From Variovorax brevis (GTDB taxonomy: Bacteria > Pseudomonadota > Gammaproteobacteria > Burkholderiales > Burkholderiaceae_C): 64,000 bases of DNA. Every line of letters starts with the position of its first letter. Position 1 is the first letter of the stretch. The DNA lies in the NCBI RefSeq assembly GCF_030317105.1, contig NZ_JASZYG010000008.1:124001-188000 (forward strand), in the 5' to 3' direction. This document shows positions 50,876-59,746 of this stretch, in pieces. Made by a program: the position numbers and the translations under genes. The notes under the pieces are model-generated. The model was not told the DNA's origin, ran no database searches, and was given only the letters and a program-made list of their open reading frames with translations.

Positions 50876-52762
50876 ATGGTGGAGTTTTCCGAGACCGATC
50901 GTGCCTGCACGATCGAAGCGCAAGTGCGCGCCTTCGAATCGCAAGGTGCAGGTGAAACGGGCAGTCGCATGTCGCTGAGCGCCATGCTCGGGGCGTCCGC
51001 CGCGGTGCTGACTGCGTGCGGCGGTGGTGGCGGTGGTGGTGGTGGCGGCACCGGCAGCGGTGCGGCGGATGGCGCTCACGCAAACACTGCCGGCAAAACC
51101 GGGCAGCCGACCCTTTCGCATGCGCTGGCCGAAAGCAGCGCCAATGCCGGATCGCTGGCGCCGCTGCACGATACGCACACGGCATCAACCTACGCCTATC
51201 TCACGCCCCGCAACGATGAGGAGGCGGCGCGATTCCTGCTGCAGGCGCAGGCCTGGGCCACTGATGCGGACATCGCAGCGGTGCGCAGCCAGGGCTACCT
51301 CCCTTGGCTGGCGATGCAACTGGATGCGCCCAAGACCCAGACCGGCTGGGACTGGGTCGCCAGCAAGGGCTACAAGACCGTCACCTTTGACAACATGGTG
51401 TGGTCGCAGCTCATGGCGTCGCCCGATGGCCTGCGCAAGCGGCTGGCGTTGGCGCTCAGCGAGATCTTCGTGGTCTCGGGCGCCGAAATGGTCACGAGCT
51501 GGCCGGAATACCTCATGGCGCAGTATTGGGACACCCTGGTGGCGGGCGTGACTGGAAACTTCCGGACGCTGCTCGAGGACATCACGCTCAACCCCGCGAT
51601 GGGCCACTACCTCAACACCAGGGGCAACCAGAAGGAAAACGCGCAAGGCCGCCAACCGGACGAGAACTTCGCGCGCGAACTCATGCAACTGATGAGCATC
51701 GGGCTGCATCAACTCGACGCCAAAGGAAACGTGCGGCTCGGCAGCGACGGCGCACCGATCGACACCTGTACCCAGGACGACGTGATGAACCTGGCGCGCG
51801 TCTTCACCGGCTACGACGTCGACATTGCCGCGGCCGAGCGCAGCGCCTTCACGCTGCCCGGCCAGACGACGAAGATCGATTCCAATGGCTGGACCACCCG
51901 GCCGATGGCGCTCAATGCGGCGAAGCATTCGATGCTGGCGGCGAATTTTCTCGGGGTCACCGTGCCCGCCAACACCGAGGGCAAGGTGGCGTTGAAGATC
52001 GCACTCGATGCGCTCTTCCACCATCCCAACGTCGGCCCCTTCATCGGCAGGCAACTCATCCAGCGGTTGGTGACGAGCAATCCCGGTGCGGAGTACGTGG
52101 GCCGCGTGGCGGCTGTTTTCGCGGACAACGGCAAGGGTGTGCGCGGCGACATGAAAAGCGTCTTTGCCGCCGTCCTGATGGACAACGAGGCGCGCGGGCC
52201 TGCAGGTCTCACCGATCCCCACTACGGGCGACTGCGCGAGCCGATGCTGCGGCTGGTGCAATGGGCGCGCACCTTCGGGGCCACCTCGGCCAAGGGCCAC
52301 TGGCACGTGGGCAACACCTCCGATGCCAGCGCCAGGCTCGGGCAGAGTCCGCTGCGCTCGCCCTCGGTCTTCAACTTCTTCCGGCCCGGCTACACACCAG
52401 CATCGGCCGCATTCGCAAGCACAGGCCTCGCGGCGCCGGAATTCGAACTGGTGAACGAGGTCAGCGTGAGTGGCTACCTCAACTACATGCAGAGCGTGCT
52501 GCTCAACGGCATCGATGCGAAGGACATCACGGCGAGCTATGCAGCCGAAAAGGCGTTGGTGCTGGACCCGTCGGCCCTTGTGGCGCGGCTGAACCTTGTC
52601 CTGTGCGCCAACCAGCTTTCAGCCGCCACGCAGGCGCTCATCGTCAATGCGCTGGCCACGCCTGCGGTGAATGCAGCGAGCACCGATGCCACCAAGCTCA
52701 ACCGCGTCTACGCCGCGGTGCTGCTGGTGATGGCCTCGCCCGAATACCTGGTCCAGAAATGA
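50876..52762 (+). CDS. DUF1800 family protein, probable lipoprotein (first copy)
   Basis: DUF1800 proteins are large, exported, of unknown function, and almost always encoded next to a DUF1501 gene. This 628-residue copy has a polar N-terminus of about 31 residues, a hydrophobic stretch ending in the lipobox-like VLTAC (C48), and then ten glycines as a linker. The DUF1800 domain starts near residue 100 (EEAARFLLQAQAW) and contains TRGNQKENAQGRQPDENFA and FFRPGYTPASAAFA. The ATG at 50876 has a good Shine-Dalgarno sequence, so the long N-terminus is likely real; a start at M32 (50969) is possible. Confidence 0.87.
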   Translation: MVEFSETDRACTIEAQVRAFESQGAGETGSRMSLSAMLGASAAVLTACGGGGGGGGGGTGSGAADGAHANTAGKTGQPTLSHALAESSANAGSLAPLHDTHTASTYAYLTPRNDEEAARFLLQAQAWATDADIAAVRSQGYLPWLAMQLDAPKTQTGWDWVASKGYKTVTFDNMVWSQLMASPDGLRKRLALALSEIFVVSGAEMVTSWPEYLMAQYWDTLVAGVTGNFRTLLEDITLNPAMGHYLNTRGNQKENAQGRQPDENFARELMQLMSIGLHQLDAKGNVRLGSDGAPIDTCTQDDVMNLARVFTGYDVDIAAAERSAFTLPGQTTKIDSNGWTTRPMALNAAKHSMLAANFLGVTVPANTEGKVALKIALDALFHHPNVGPFIGRQLIQRLVTSNPGAEYVGRVAAVFADNGKGVRGDMKSVFAAVLMDNEARGPAGLTDPHYGRLREPMLRLVQWARTFGATSAKGHWHVGNTSDASARLGQSPLRSPSVFNFFRPGYTPASAAFASTGLAAPEFELVNEVSVSGYLNYMQSVLLNGIDAKDITASYAAEKALVLDPSALVARLNLVLCANQLSAATQALIVNALATPAVNAASTDATKLNRVYAAVLLVMASPEYLVQK

Positions 52763-52772
52763 GGAGCGCACC

Positions 52773-54230
52773 ATGCATTTGATCGACCCCCAAGGCCACA
52801 CTCGCCGCGCCTTCCTGCGCCGTTCGGGCCAGCTCGCCATGGCAGGCACAGCGCTGCCCTTCGCGCTCAATCTTGCCTCTGTCGCTGACGCGGCGGCGCA
52901 GACCGCCGACAGCGACTACAAGGCGCTGGTCTGCGTGTACCTCTATGGCGGCAGTGACTACGCCAACACCGTCATCACGTACGACGACCCCAGCTACAAC
53001 GCCTACAGCATGATTCGTGGCGGCGGCGCTGGCCAAGGCGCCGGCGGCATCGCAATCGGCAAGGCCGCCCTGGAGGCCACGCGGCTGGATCCGACGACGC
53101 CGCTGCCGGAGGGGCGGCAATACGCACTCCACCCTTCGATGACCTCGCTCGCAAGGCTCTTCAACAAGGGCCAGGTCGGCGTGCTGCTCAACGCGGGGCC
53201 ACTCGTCGAGCCCATCACGCGCGCCCAGTTTGTGGCCGGGTCAAGAAGAGTTCCGCCAAAGCTGCTGTCGCACATCGACCAGCAGGCCGTGTGGCAGGCT
53301 TCGTCGCCGCAAGGATCGAAAGTGGGATGGGGCGGCAATATGGGCGAACTCGCCCTTGCTCAAAACACGGGCGCGCTCTTTACCTGCATTTCCGTCACCG
53401 GCAACACCGTTTTTCTTTCGGGGGATACCGCGGCGCACTACCAGATCGGCACCAATGGAGCCATCGCAATCAGCGCGATGAAATATGTTCCCTTCGGTTC
53501 GTCGTCCGTGAAAGCGGCCATGGCGCAATTGGTGCAACAGGCGAGCGGCCATGCGCTGGAGAACGAATACAGCCGGGTGACCCGGCGCTCGGTCGCTGCG
53601 GAAGGCACGGCCACTTCGGCCATCGGGGCGCCCCATGCTTCGGGTGCCTTTCCAGCCGGCAACAGTCTCGCGTCACAGCTGGCGATGGTTGCGCGCCTCA
53701 TTCGTGGTCGATCGGTGTTGGGTGTCAAGCGCCAGGTTTTCATGGTGGGAATGGGCGGCTTTGACTTGCACGACAATCTCGTCGCCCGACAGGCTGGCCT
53801 GCTTGGCAGCCTGAGCGACGCGATGTCGGCATTCCATGAGGAGATGGTGGCCCAGGGGCTGGCGGATCAGGTCACGCAGTTCACGGCTTCGGACTTCGGC
53901 CGCACGTTGACCTCCAACGGCGATGGCTCCGATCACGGTTGGGGTGGCCATCACTTCATCGTCGGCGGTACGGTCAAGGGCAAGCAAAGGATCTACGGTC
54001 ATGCGCCGGTGGTGAACATCAGCAACCTGCCGAACCATGAAGGCTACGAGGGGCACATCGGCCAGGGCCGCCTGATTCCGACGACGTCGGTCGATCAATA
54101 CGCTGCGACGCTGGCAAGGTGGTTTGGTGTGTCGGCCGCGAATCTGGCGGATGTGGTCCCGAACCTGAGGACCTATGGCGGTACGGCCAACGGTCTTGCC
54201 TATCCACGGGATCTGGGCTTCATGGCGTAG
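52773..54230 (+). CDS. DUF1501 family protein with Tat signal (first copy)
   Basis: DUF1501 proteins belong to the alkaline-phosphatase/sulfatase-like fold group and are exported; their substrate is unknown. This 485-residue copy starts with a twin-arginine signal (THTRRAFLRRSG region, R11-R12) and a hydrophobic core MAGTALPFALNLASV. The mature part holds VCVYLYGGSDYANTVI, ARLFNKGQVGVLLNAG, FTASDFGRTLTSNGDGSDH, and WGGHHFIVGG, which probably carry metal ligands. It starts 11 bp after the DUF1800 gene and forms an operon with it. Confidence 0.88.
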   Translation: MHLIDPQGHTRRAFLRRSGQLAMAGTALPFALNLASVADAAAQTADSDYKALVCVYLYGGSDYANTVITYDDPSYNAYSMIRGGGAGQGAGGIAIGKAALEATRLDPTTPLPEGRQYALHPSMTSLARLFNKGQVGVLLNAGPLVEPITRAQFVAGSRRVPPKLLSHIDQQAVWQASSPQGSKVGWGGNMGELALAQNTGALFTCISVTGNTVFLSGDTAAHYQIGTNGAIAISAMKYVPFGSSSVKAAMAQLVQQASGHALENEYSRVTRRSVAAEGTATSAIGAPHASGAFPAGNSLASQLAMVARLIRGRSVLGVKRQVFMVGMGGFDLHDNLVARQAGLLGSLSDAMSAFHEEMVAQGLADQVTQFTASDFGRTLTSNGDGSDHGWGGHHFIVGGTVKGKQRIYGHAPVVNISNLPNHEGYEGHIGQGRLIPTTSVDQYAATLARWFGVSAANLADVVPNLRTYGGTANGLAYPRDLGFMA

Positions 54231-54296
54231 CCAATGAATTGCGGCGCTCCATGCGGGTGCCGACATTTCTCGTCAGTCACGCCTTTAGTGTCGGCG

Positions 54297-54319
54297 TTTG
54301 TGACCTGAATGGTCGCAAA
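54297..54319. promoter_or_regulatory. Inverted repeat before the second DUF1800 gene (candidate operator)
   Basis: TTTGTGACC and GGTCGCAAA (one mismatch) flank TGAAT, about 100 bp before the second DUF1800 start. A second, wider inverted pair GCCGACA/TGTCGGC lies just upstream (54259-54265 and 54289-54295). The second copy of the operon may thus have its own control. I could not match either to a known regulator. Confidence 0.4.
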
Positions 54320-54419
54320 TCCCGCATCTCGCTGGCAAAAGCCGGCCAGGAAATGAACGAACTCGCCTCGGCACGGCGCTTGCCTATTCAAGGCGAGTGC
54401 TGCGCACAGGGGAGATTTG

Positions 54420-56303
54420 GTGTTTCAAAAGAAAAAGAGCGACCGCCTCAACGCGGTCGAGGACATTGCGCGCGCGCAACCACTATCGGCTGATCAACCG
54501 GTGCCTGCATCGACCGGCGGGTGGCTTGCGCCGGCCACGGTGGCGGCCACGTCAGTGGCCATGGCGGCGTGCGGTGGTGGTGGCGGAGGCAGTGGCGACA
54601 GCGGCGGCGCCAGCGATGAATCCGACGCCCGCGCCGATGCGCTGAACGGCTCCGGAGTCAGCGGCCCCAAGGCCTCTGGCAGTGCGACCGTGTTGGCTCC
54701 ATTGGTCTCCACGCCAACTGGCCGAACCTACGCCTACCGGACGCCCGCATCCGACGCCGAAGCCGCCCGCTTCCTGCTGCAGGCGCAGATGTCCGCCTTG
54801 CCGGCTGAGATTGCTGCGGTGCGTGCCAAGGGCTACGCGGCTTGGCTGAGCGAGCAGTTCTCCATCCCGAAAACACAAGGCGGCTGGGACTGGATCGCGA
54901 GCAAGCCCTACAACGCGGACGTCGGCGACAACATGCTGTGGGCGCAGCTCATCGCGTCCAGCGACGGGATGCGCAAGCGCATGGCACTCGCGCTCAGCGA
55001 GATCTTCGTGATCTCGATCGGGAGCATTGCCGTCAACTGGATCCGCCACGCGGTGGCGCACTACTGGGACATCCTGGTGGCGGGCGTGACAGGTAATTTT
55101 CGTTCCCTGCTGGAAGCCGTCACGCTCAATCCGGCCATGGGCGCCTTCCTCAATACGCGGGGCAACCAGAAGGAAAACGCGCAGGGGCGCGAGCCTGACG
55201 AAAACTTCGCGCGTGAAGTCATGCAGCTCATGACGATTGGCCTTTACCAGCTCGACGCCAAGGGCAACGCCAAGACAGCCGCCGATGGCGTGACCAGGCT
55301 GCCGAGCTACACGCAAGACGATGTCAGCAATCTGGCGCGGGTCTTCACGGGGTACGACCTCAACATTGCCAGCGGCGAAAAGAATGCCTTCGCGGTCCCC
55401 GGCCAATCCATCCGTATCGAGACGAACGCATGGACGCGCCGGCCGATGTCTTTCGACGCCTCCCGGCATTCGACGCTGGAAGCCAGGTTCCTGGGTGCCA
55501 CGGTGCCCGCCAACACGGATGGCAAGACAGCGCTCAAGATGGCCCTGGACACGCTGTTCAAGCATCCCAACGTCGGTCCGTTCATCGGCAAACAACTCAT
55601 ACAACGCCTCGTCACGAGCAACCCGAGCGCTGACTACGTCGGCCGCGTGGCGGCGGTATTTGCCGACAACGGTGCCGGCGTGCGCGGCGACATGAAGAGC
55701 GTGTTCGCCGCCGTGTTGCTGGACAACGAAGCGCGCGATCCAAAAGGCCCGACTGACCCGAAATTCGGGCGACTTCGCGAGCCCATGTTGCGGATGGTCC
55801 AGTGGGCGCGCACCTTTGGTGCGACGTCCTTGTCTGGCAACTGGAACATCGGCAACGCGTCCAACGCAGCGTCCCAGCTCGGTCAAAGCCCGCTGCGCGC
55901 ACCATCCGTGTTCAATTTTTTCCGACCTGGCTACGTCCCGCCATCCACCGCCATTGCGCGTGCCAGGTTGGTGGCGCCAGAGTTCCAGTTGGTCAACGAA
56001 ACGACCGTCGCCGGCTACATCAACTACATGCAGCGCGTGGTGCTGGGTGGCCCCTACACCGGAGATGTGATCGCCCGCTATACCGCCGAAAAGGCGCTCG
56101 TGCTCAATGCCGGGGCGCTCGTGGACCGGCTCAACCTGCTGTTGTGCGCCAACCAGCTCTCCGCAGCCACGCGCGGGCTCATCGTCAATGCGTTGGCGAC
56201 GCCCGCGCTGAACGCGGCGAGCTCCGACACGCTCAAGCTCCACCGCATCTGCTCGGCGGTGCTGCTGGTCATGGCTTCGGCCGAATACCTGATCCAGAAA
56301 TGA
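54420..56303 (+). CDS. DUF1800 family protein, probable lipoprotein (second copy)
   Basis: A 627-residue paralogue of the gene at 50876, with long identical stretches such as NTRGNQKENAQGR and ENFARE. It also has a polar N-terminus (MFQKKKSDRLNAVED and on, about 34 residues), a hydrophobic stretch ending in MAAC (C51), and six glycines. I chose GTG 54420 because GGGGAG lies five to six bases before it; TTG 54417 is the other possible start. The same architecture in both copies supports the long N-terminus being genuine. Confidence 0.87.
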   Translation: MFQKKKSDRLNAVEDIARAQPLSADQPVPASTGGWLAPATVAATSVAMAACGGGGGGSGDSGGASDESDARADALNGSGVSGPKASGSATVLAPLVSTPTGRTYAYRTPASDAEAARFLLQAQMSALPAEIAAVRAKGYAAWLSEQFSIPKTQGGWDWIASKPYNADVGDNMLWAQLIASSDGMRKRMALALSEIFVISIGSIAVNWIRHAVAHYWDILVAGVTGNFRSLLEAVTLNPAMGAFLNTRGNQKENAQGREPDENFAREVMQLMTIGLYQLDAKGNAKTAADGVTRLPSYTQDDVSNLARVFTGYDLNIASGEKNAFAVPGQSIRIETNAWTRRPMSFDASRHSTLEARFLGATVPANTDGKTALKMALDTLFKHPNVGPFIGKQLIQRLVTSNPSADYVGRVAAVFADNGAGVRGDMKSVFAAVLLDNEARDPKGPTDPKFGRLREPMLRMVQWARTFGATSLSGNWNIGNASNAASQLGQSPLRAPSVFNFFRPGYVPPSTAIARARLVAPEFQLVNETTVAGYINYMQRVVLGGPYTGDVIARYTAEKALVLNAGALVDRLNLLLCANQLSAATRGLIVNALATPALNAASSDTLKLHRICSAVLLVMASAEYLIQK

Positions 56304-56313
56304 GGCGCATGCC

Positions 56314-57768
56314 ATGCAGTTGATCGATCCTCAAGACCAATCACGTCGAGCCTTCCTTCGCCGCACGGGCCAGTTCGCGATGACGGGCGCGGCGCTGCCC
56401 TTCGCCCTCAATCTGGCTGCGATGGCAGAGGCGGCCGCGCAGACGGCCACCGACTACAAAGCCCTCGTCTGCGTCTTCTTGCTGGGCGGCAACGACCAAG
56501 CCAACACCGTCGTCACCTACGACGAACCCAGCTACAACGCGTACAGCCAGATTCGCGGCGGTGCCCCGGGTCAAGGCGGCATCGCCATCCCCCGATCCGC
56601 GCTCACGCCAACGCTCCTCAAGCCCACGAATCCTTTGCCCGATGGACGGCAATTCGCGCTGCATCCGTCGATGGCTGACATGGCCCATCTCTACAACAAC
56701 GAAGGCAAGGTTGCGGTGCTGTTGAACGTCGGCTCGCTGGTCGAGCCGATCACGCGCAGGCAAGTCCGCGACGGCTCGCGGGACGTTCCGCCCAAGCTCT
56801 TCTCGCACAACGACCAGCAGTCGATCTGGCAGTCCTCCTCGCCGGAGGGATCGACCATCGGTTGGGGCGGCAACATCGGCGACCTGGTGCTGGGCCAGAA
56901 CACCAACGCGCTGTTCACCTGCATTTCCGTGACCGGCAACGCCGTGTTCCTGTCCGGCGACACCGCCATGCAGTACCAGCTCAGTTCCGCAGGGGCCGTG
57001 GCGATCCATGGCATCAAGGACGGGGCCATCTTTTCCTCACGATCCGTGAGTGCGGCGTTGGCGCAGATCGTCCAGCAGCAGCGCACCCACCTGCTTGAGA
57101 ACGAGTACAACGCGGTCACGCGGAGATCGATCGCCACGGAAGGCATCGTCACGGACGCCATGGGCCAGCCATACCCCGCCAACGCTTTCAGCGCGGACAA
57201 CGACCTGGCATCCCAGCTCGAAATCGTGGCCCGCCTCATCCGGGGCCGCTCCACGCTGGGCGCCAGGCGGCAGGTGTTCTTCGTGTCCATGGGCGGCTTC
57301 GACCTGCACGACAACCTCATCGCCAAGCAACCACGACTGCTGGGCAACCTGAGCACCGCCATGACGCAGTTCCACAGGGAAATGGTTGCGCTGGGCCTGT
57401 CGAACCAGGTGACGCAGTTCACCGCCTCGGACTTCGGCCGCACGCTCGCTTCCAACGGCGACGGATCCGATCACGGCTGGGGCAGCCACCACTTCGTCGT
57501 CGGCGGCGCGGTGAAGGGCAAGGACAAGATCTACGGCACGCCGCCGGTGGTGAGCATCAACAGCAACCCCGCGCTGCCGGGCTACGAAGGCCACGTGGGC
57601 GGCGGGCGCCTGATTCCGTCCACGTCCGTCGACCAGTACGCAGCGACGCTCGCCAAGTGGTTCGGCATTTCGGAAGCGAACCTGCCGGGCATCCTGCCGA
57701 ACCTCAAGAACTTCGGCGTCACCGCCAACGGCATCGACTACCCGAAGGACGTCGGGTTCATGGCCTGA
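56314..57768 (+). CDS. DUF1501 family protein with Tat signal (second copy)
   Basis: A 484-residue paralogue of the gene at 52773. The twin-arginine signal is at R11-R12 (RRAFLRRTGQFAMTGAALPF). The same segments recur: TASDFGRTLASNGDGSDHGW and LIPSTSVDQYAATLAKWFG. The gap to the partner gene is again 10-11 bp, so the pair was duplicated as a unit. The mature part should be periplasmic. Confidence 0.88.
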   Translation: MQLIDPQDQSRRAFLRRTGQFAMTGAALPFALNLAAMAEAAAQTATDYKALVCVFLLGGNDQANTVVTYDEPSYNAYSQIRGGAPGQGGIAIPRSALTPTLLKPTNPLPDGRQFALHPSMADMAHLYNNEGKVAVLLNVGSLVEPITRRQVRDGSRDVPPKLFSHNDQQSIWQSSSPEGSTIGWGGNIGDLVLGQNTNALFTCISVTGNAVFLSGDTAMQYQLSSAGAVAIHGIKDGAIFSSRSVSAALAQIVQQQRTHLLENEYNAVTRRSIATEGIVTDAMGQPYPANAFSADNDLASQLEIVARLIRGRSTLGARRQVFFVSMGGFDLHDNLIAKQPRLLGNLSTAMTQFHREMVALGLSNQVTQFTASDFGRTLASNGDGSDHGWGSHHFVVGGAVKGKDKIYGTPPVVSINSNPALPGYEGHVGGGRLIPSTSVDQYAATLAKWFGISEANLPGILPNLKNFGVTANGIDYPKDVGFMA

Positions 57769-57789
57769 GGCTGTTCGGACCTCGCGCGC

Positions 57790-58617
57790 TCAACTATTGC
57801 GCGGCTGCAGTGCGCCCAGGCGCTGTGACACCTCGTCAGCGCAACGCTTGAGGGCACGCGCCAGCTTGCCATCCCACGCCGTGTCGAAAATGCCCGCCGG
57901 CCCGATGCCGGTGAGGGCCAGCACGATGGCGCCGGTGTGGTCGAACACGGGCGCCGACATCGCGTTGATGCCCGGAATCACCTCGCTTTCCGACCGGCTC
58001 AGGCCATGCTTGCGCACTTCCTGCAACTGGGCTTCGAAAGCCTTCCATTCCGGCAGGGCGGCCCGTGGCGGCATGCCCGGCTCGCTTTTTTCATGATGGG
58101 CGTCTTCGCGCTGGCGCTCCCCTTCGAGCAACCTCCGAACCTCTGAAGCATCCAGGTAAGCCCCGAACACCCGCCCCGACGCCGTGTTGGTGAGCGAGAA
58201 CACCGTGCCATGCCGCATGTTGACGTGCACCGGCGCGGGCGACTCTGCAATCCGCACGATGGTCGCGCCGCGCGCACCCCACACAGCGATCGCCACCGTC
58301 TGCCCGATTTCCTGCGCCAGCTCCGCGATGAGCGGCGTCGCCACGTGCACCGGGTTGGCCTGCTGCAAGCTGATGAGCCCCAGTTGCAGCGCCAAGGGCC
58401 CAAGCTGATAGTGGCCATTCGAACGGTCTTGCTCGATCAAGCCCAATCGGCCGAAACTGACCATGTAGGGATGCGCCTTGGCGGCCGACATGTCCGCGTC
58501 CCTTGCGAGGTCCTTGAGCGCCATCGGGCGGCCGTGATGCACCAGCGCGCGCAGCAACTGGCCGCCCACCTCGATGCTCTGGATGCCGCGTTGCGCACGG
58601 TCGTTGTCATTGGCCAT
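57790..58617 (-). CDS. IclR-family regulator of the homogentisate gene cluster
   Basis: A 275-residue regulator. The N-terminal winged HTH has MALKDLARDADMSAAKAHPY and FGRLGLIEQDRSNGHYQLG. The effector-binding domain follows with IAVWGARGATIVRI, VFSLTNTASGRVFGAYL and IPGINAMSAPVFDHTG. The ATG at 58617 was chosen over the TTG at 58620. It diverges from the MBL/mhaA/hmgA/fahA operon across 136 bp and so is the likely regulator of homogentisate degradation, a usual role for IclR-type proteins there. The effector is unknown. Confidence 0.9.
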   Translation of the reverse strand: MANDNDRAQRGIQSIEVGGQLLRALVHHGRPMALKDLARDADMSAAKAHPYMVSFGRLGLIEQDRSNGHYQLGPLALQLGLISLQQANPVHVATPLIAELAQEIGQTVAIAVWGARGATIVRIAESPAPVHVNMRHGTVFSLTNTASGRVFGAYLDASEVRRLLEGERQREDAHHEKSEPGMPPRAALPEWKAFEAQLQEVRKHGLSRSESEVIPGINAMSAPVFDHTGAIVLALTGIGPAGIFDTAWDGKLARALKRCADEVSQRLGALQPRNS

Positions 58618-58753
58618 CAAGCACCTCGTTTATTCGCGTATGGAAAAAGCATTAGACATTATCTGATCTTCGGCCTACACTCCGTCCATTCGTTCAGTGC
58701 AAATTCATTTTGTTTAGACGAACGCCAAAACCCCAACGCAGGAGACACGCACG
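58618..58753. promoter_or_regulatory. Divergent control region of the homogentisate cluster
   Basis: An AT-richer 136-bp region. CGTTC (58691-58695) and GAACG (58720-58724) face each other 24 bp apart, a possible IclR-type operator. TTCATTTTGTTTAGAC in between could hold a promoter. No single match is strong. Confidence 0.35.
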
Positions 58754-59716
58754 ATGAGCCAGCCCGCCAAAGCCTTCGCCAGCCAAGCCGACCTCGAAGA
58801 GAAAAAGGTCAGCTTCACCAAGCTTTCGGACAACGCGTACGCGTACACGGCCGAGGGCGACCCGAACACCGGCGTCATCATTGGCGACGACGCGGTGATG
58901 GTCATCGACACGCAGGCCACCCCGGTGATGGCGCAGGACGTGATCCGCCGCATCCGCGAGGTGACGGACAAGCCCATCCAATACGTCGTGCTCAGCCACT
59001 ACCACGCGGTGCGCGTGCTGGGCGCCTCGGGCTACAAGCCGCAGCACATCATCGCCAGCCGCGACACCTACGACCTGATCGTCGAGCGCGGCGAGCAGGA
59101 CAAGGCGAGCGAAATCGGCCGCTTTCCGCGCTTGTTCCAGGCCGTGGAATCGGTGCCGCCGGGGCTCACCTGGCCGACCATCACCTTCTCGGGAACGATG
59201 TCGATCTGGCTGGGCAAGCTCGAAGTGCAGCTCATCCAGCTCGGCCGCGGACACACCAAGGGCGACACGGTGGCGTGGCTGCCGCAGCAAAAGATCCTGT
59301 TCTCCGGCGACTTGGTCGAGTTCGACGCCACGCCATACGCCGGCGACGCCTACTTCAAGGACTGGCCGCAAACCCTGGACAACATCGCCGCGATGAATCC
59401 CGTGGCGCTCGTGCCCGGCCGCGGCGACGCGCTGACGACGCCCGGGCAAGTGGCCGCCGGGTTGGCCGGCACGCGCAGCTTCATCGCCGACATGCATGCG
59501 GCGGTGCAGGCCGGCGTGAAGAACGGCAAGGACCTCAATGCCGTCTACAAGGACGTCTATGCCGCGCTCAAGCCCAAGTATGGCCACTGGGTCATCTTCG
59601 ACCACTGCATGCCGTTCGACGTGTCACGCGCCTTTGACGAAGTGACGCGGCACGCCGACCCGCGCATCTGGACGGCCGAGCGGGACGTGGAAATGTGGAA
59701 GACCCTCGAATCCTGA
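58754..59716 (+). CDS. MBL-fold protein with degenerate metal-binding motif
   Basis: A 320-residue metallo-beta-lactamase-fold protein. The usual HxHxDH motif is SHYHAVRV (H82, H84, V86, R87), so the Asp and last His are lost. The third ligand histidine is present in LGRGHTKGDT, the Asp in LFSGDLVEF, and the PGHG motif is PGRGDAL. It may bind one metal or none. Its position as first gene of a homogentisate operon suggests a role in aromatic catabolism, perhaps with a thioester or lactone; this is inference. GGAG lies before the ATG. Confidence 0.8.
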   Translation: MSQPAKAFASQADLEEKKVSFTKLSDNAYAYTAEGDPNTGVIIGDDAVMVIDTQATPVMAQDVIRRIREVTDKPIQYVVLSHYHAVRVLGASGYKPQHIIASRDTYDLIVERGEQDKASEIGRFPRLFQAVESVPPGLTWPTITFSGTMSIWLGKLEVQLIQLGRGHTKGDTVAWLPQQKILFSGDLVEFDATPYAGDAYFKDWPQTLDNIAAMNPVALVPGRGDALTTPGQVAAGLAGTRSFIADMHAAVQAGVKNGKDLNAVYKDVYAALKPKYGHWVIFDHCMPFDVSRAFDEVTRHADPRIWTAERDVEMWKTLES

Positions 59717-59746
59717 CCGGCGGCTGACGCAAGAAGCGAGTCCAGC

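Noticed and set aside
54297..54319. The inverted repeat as a CRP site
   Set aside because: The TGTGA and TCGCA half-sites are eight, not six, bases apart, and the symmetry centre does not fit a CRP site.
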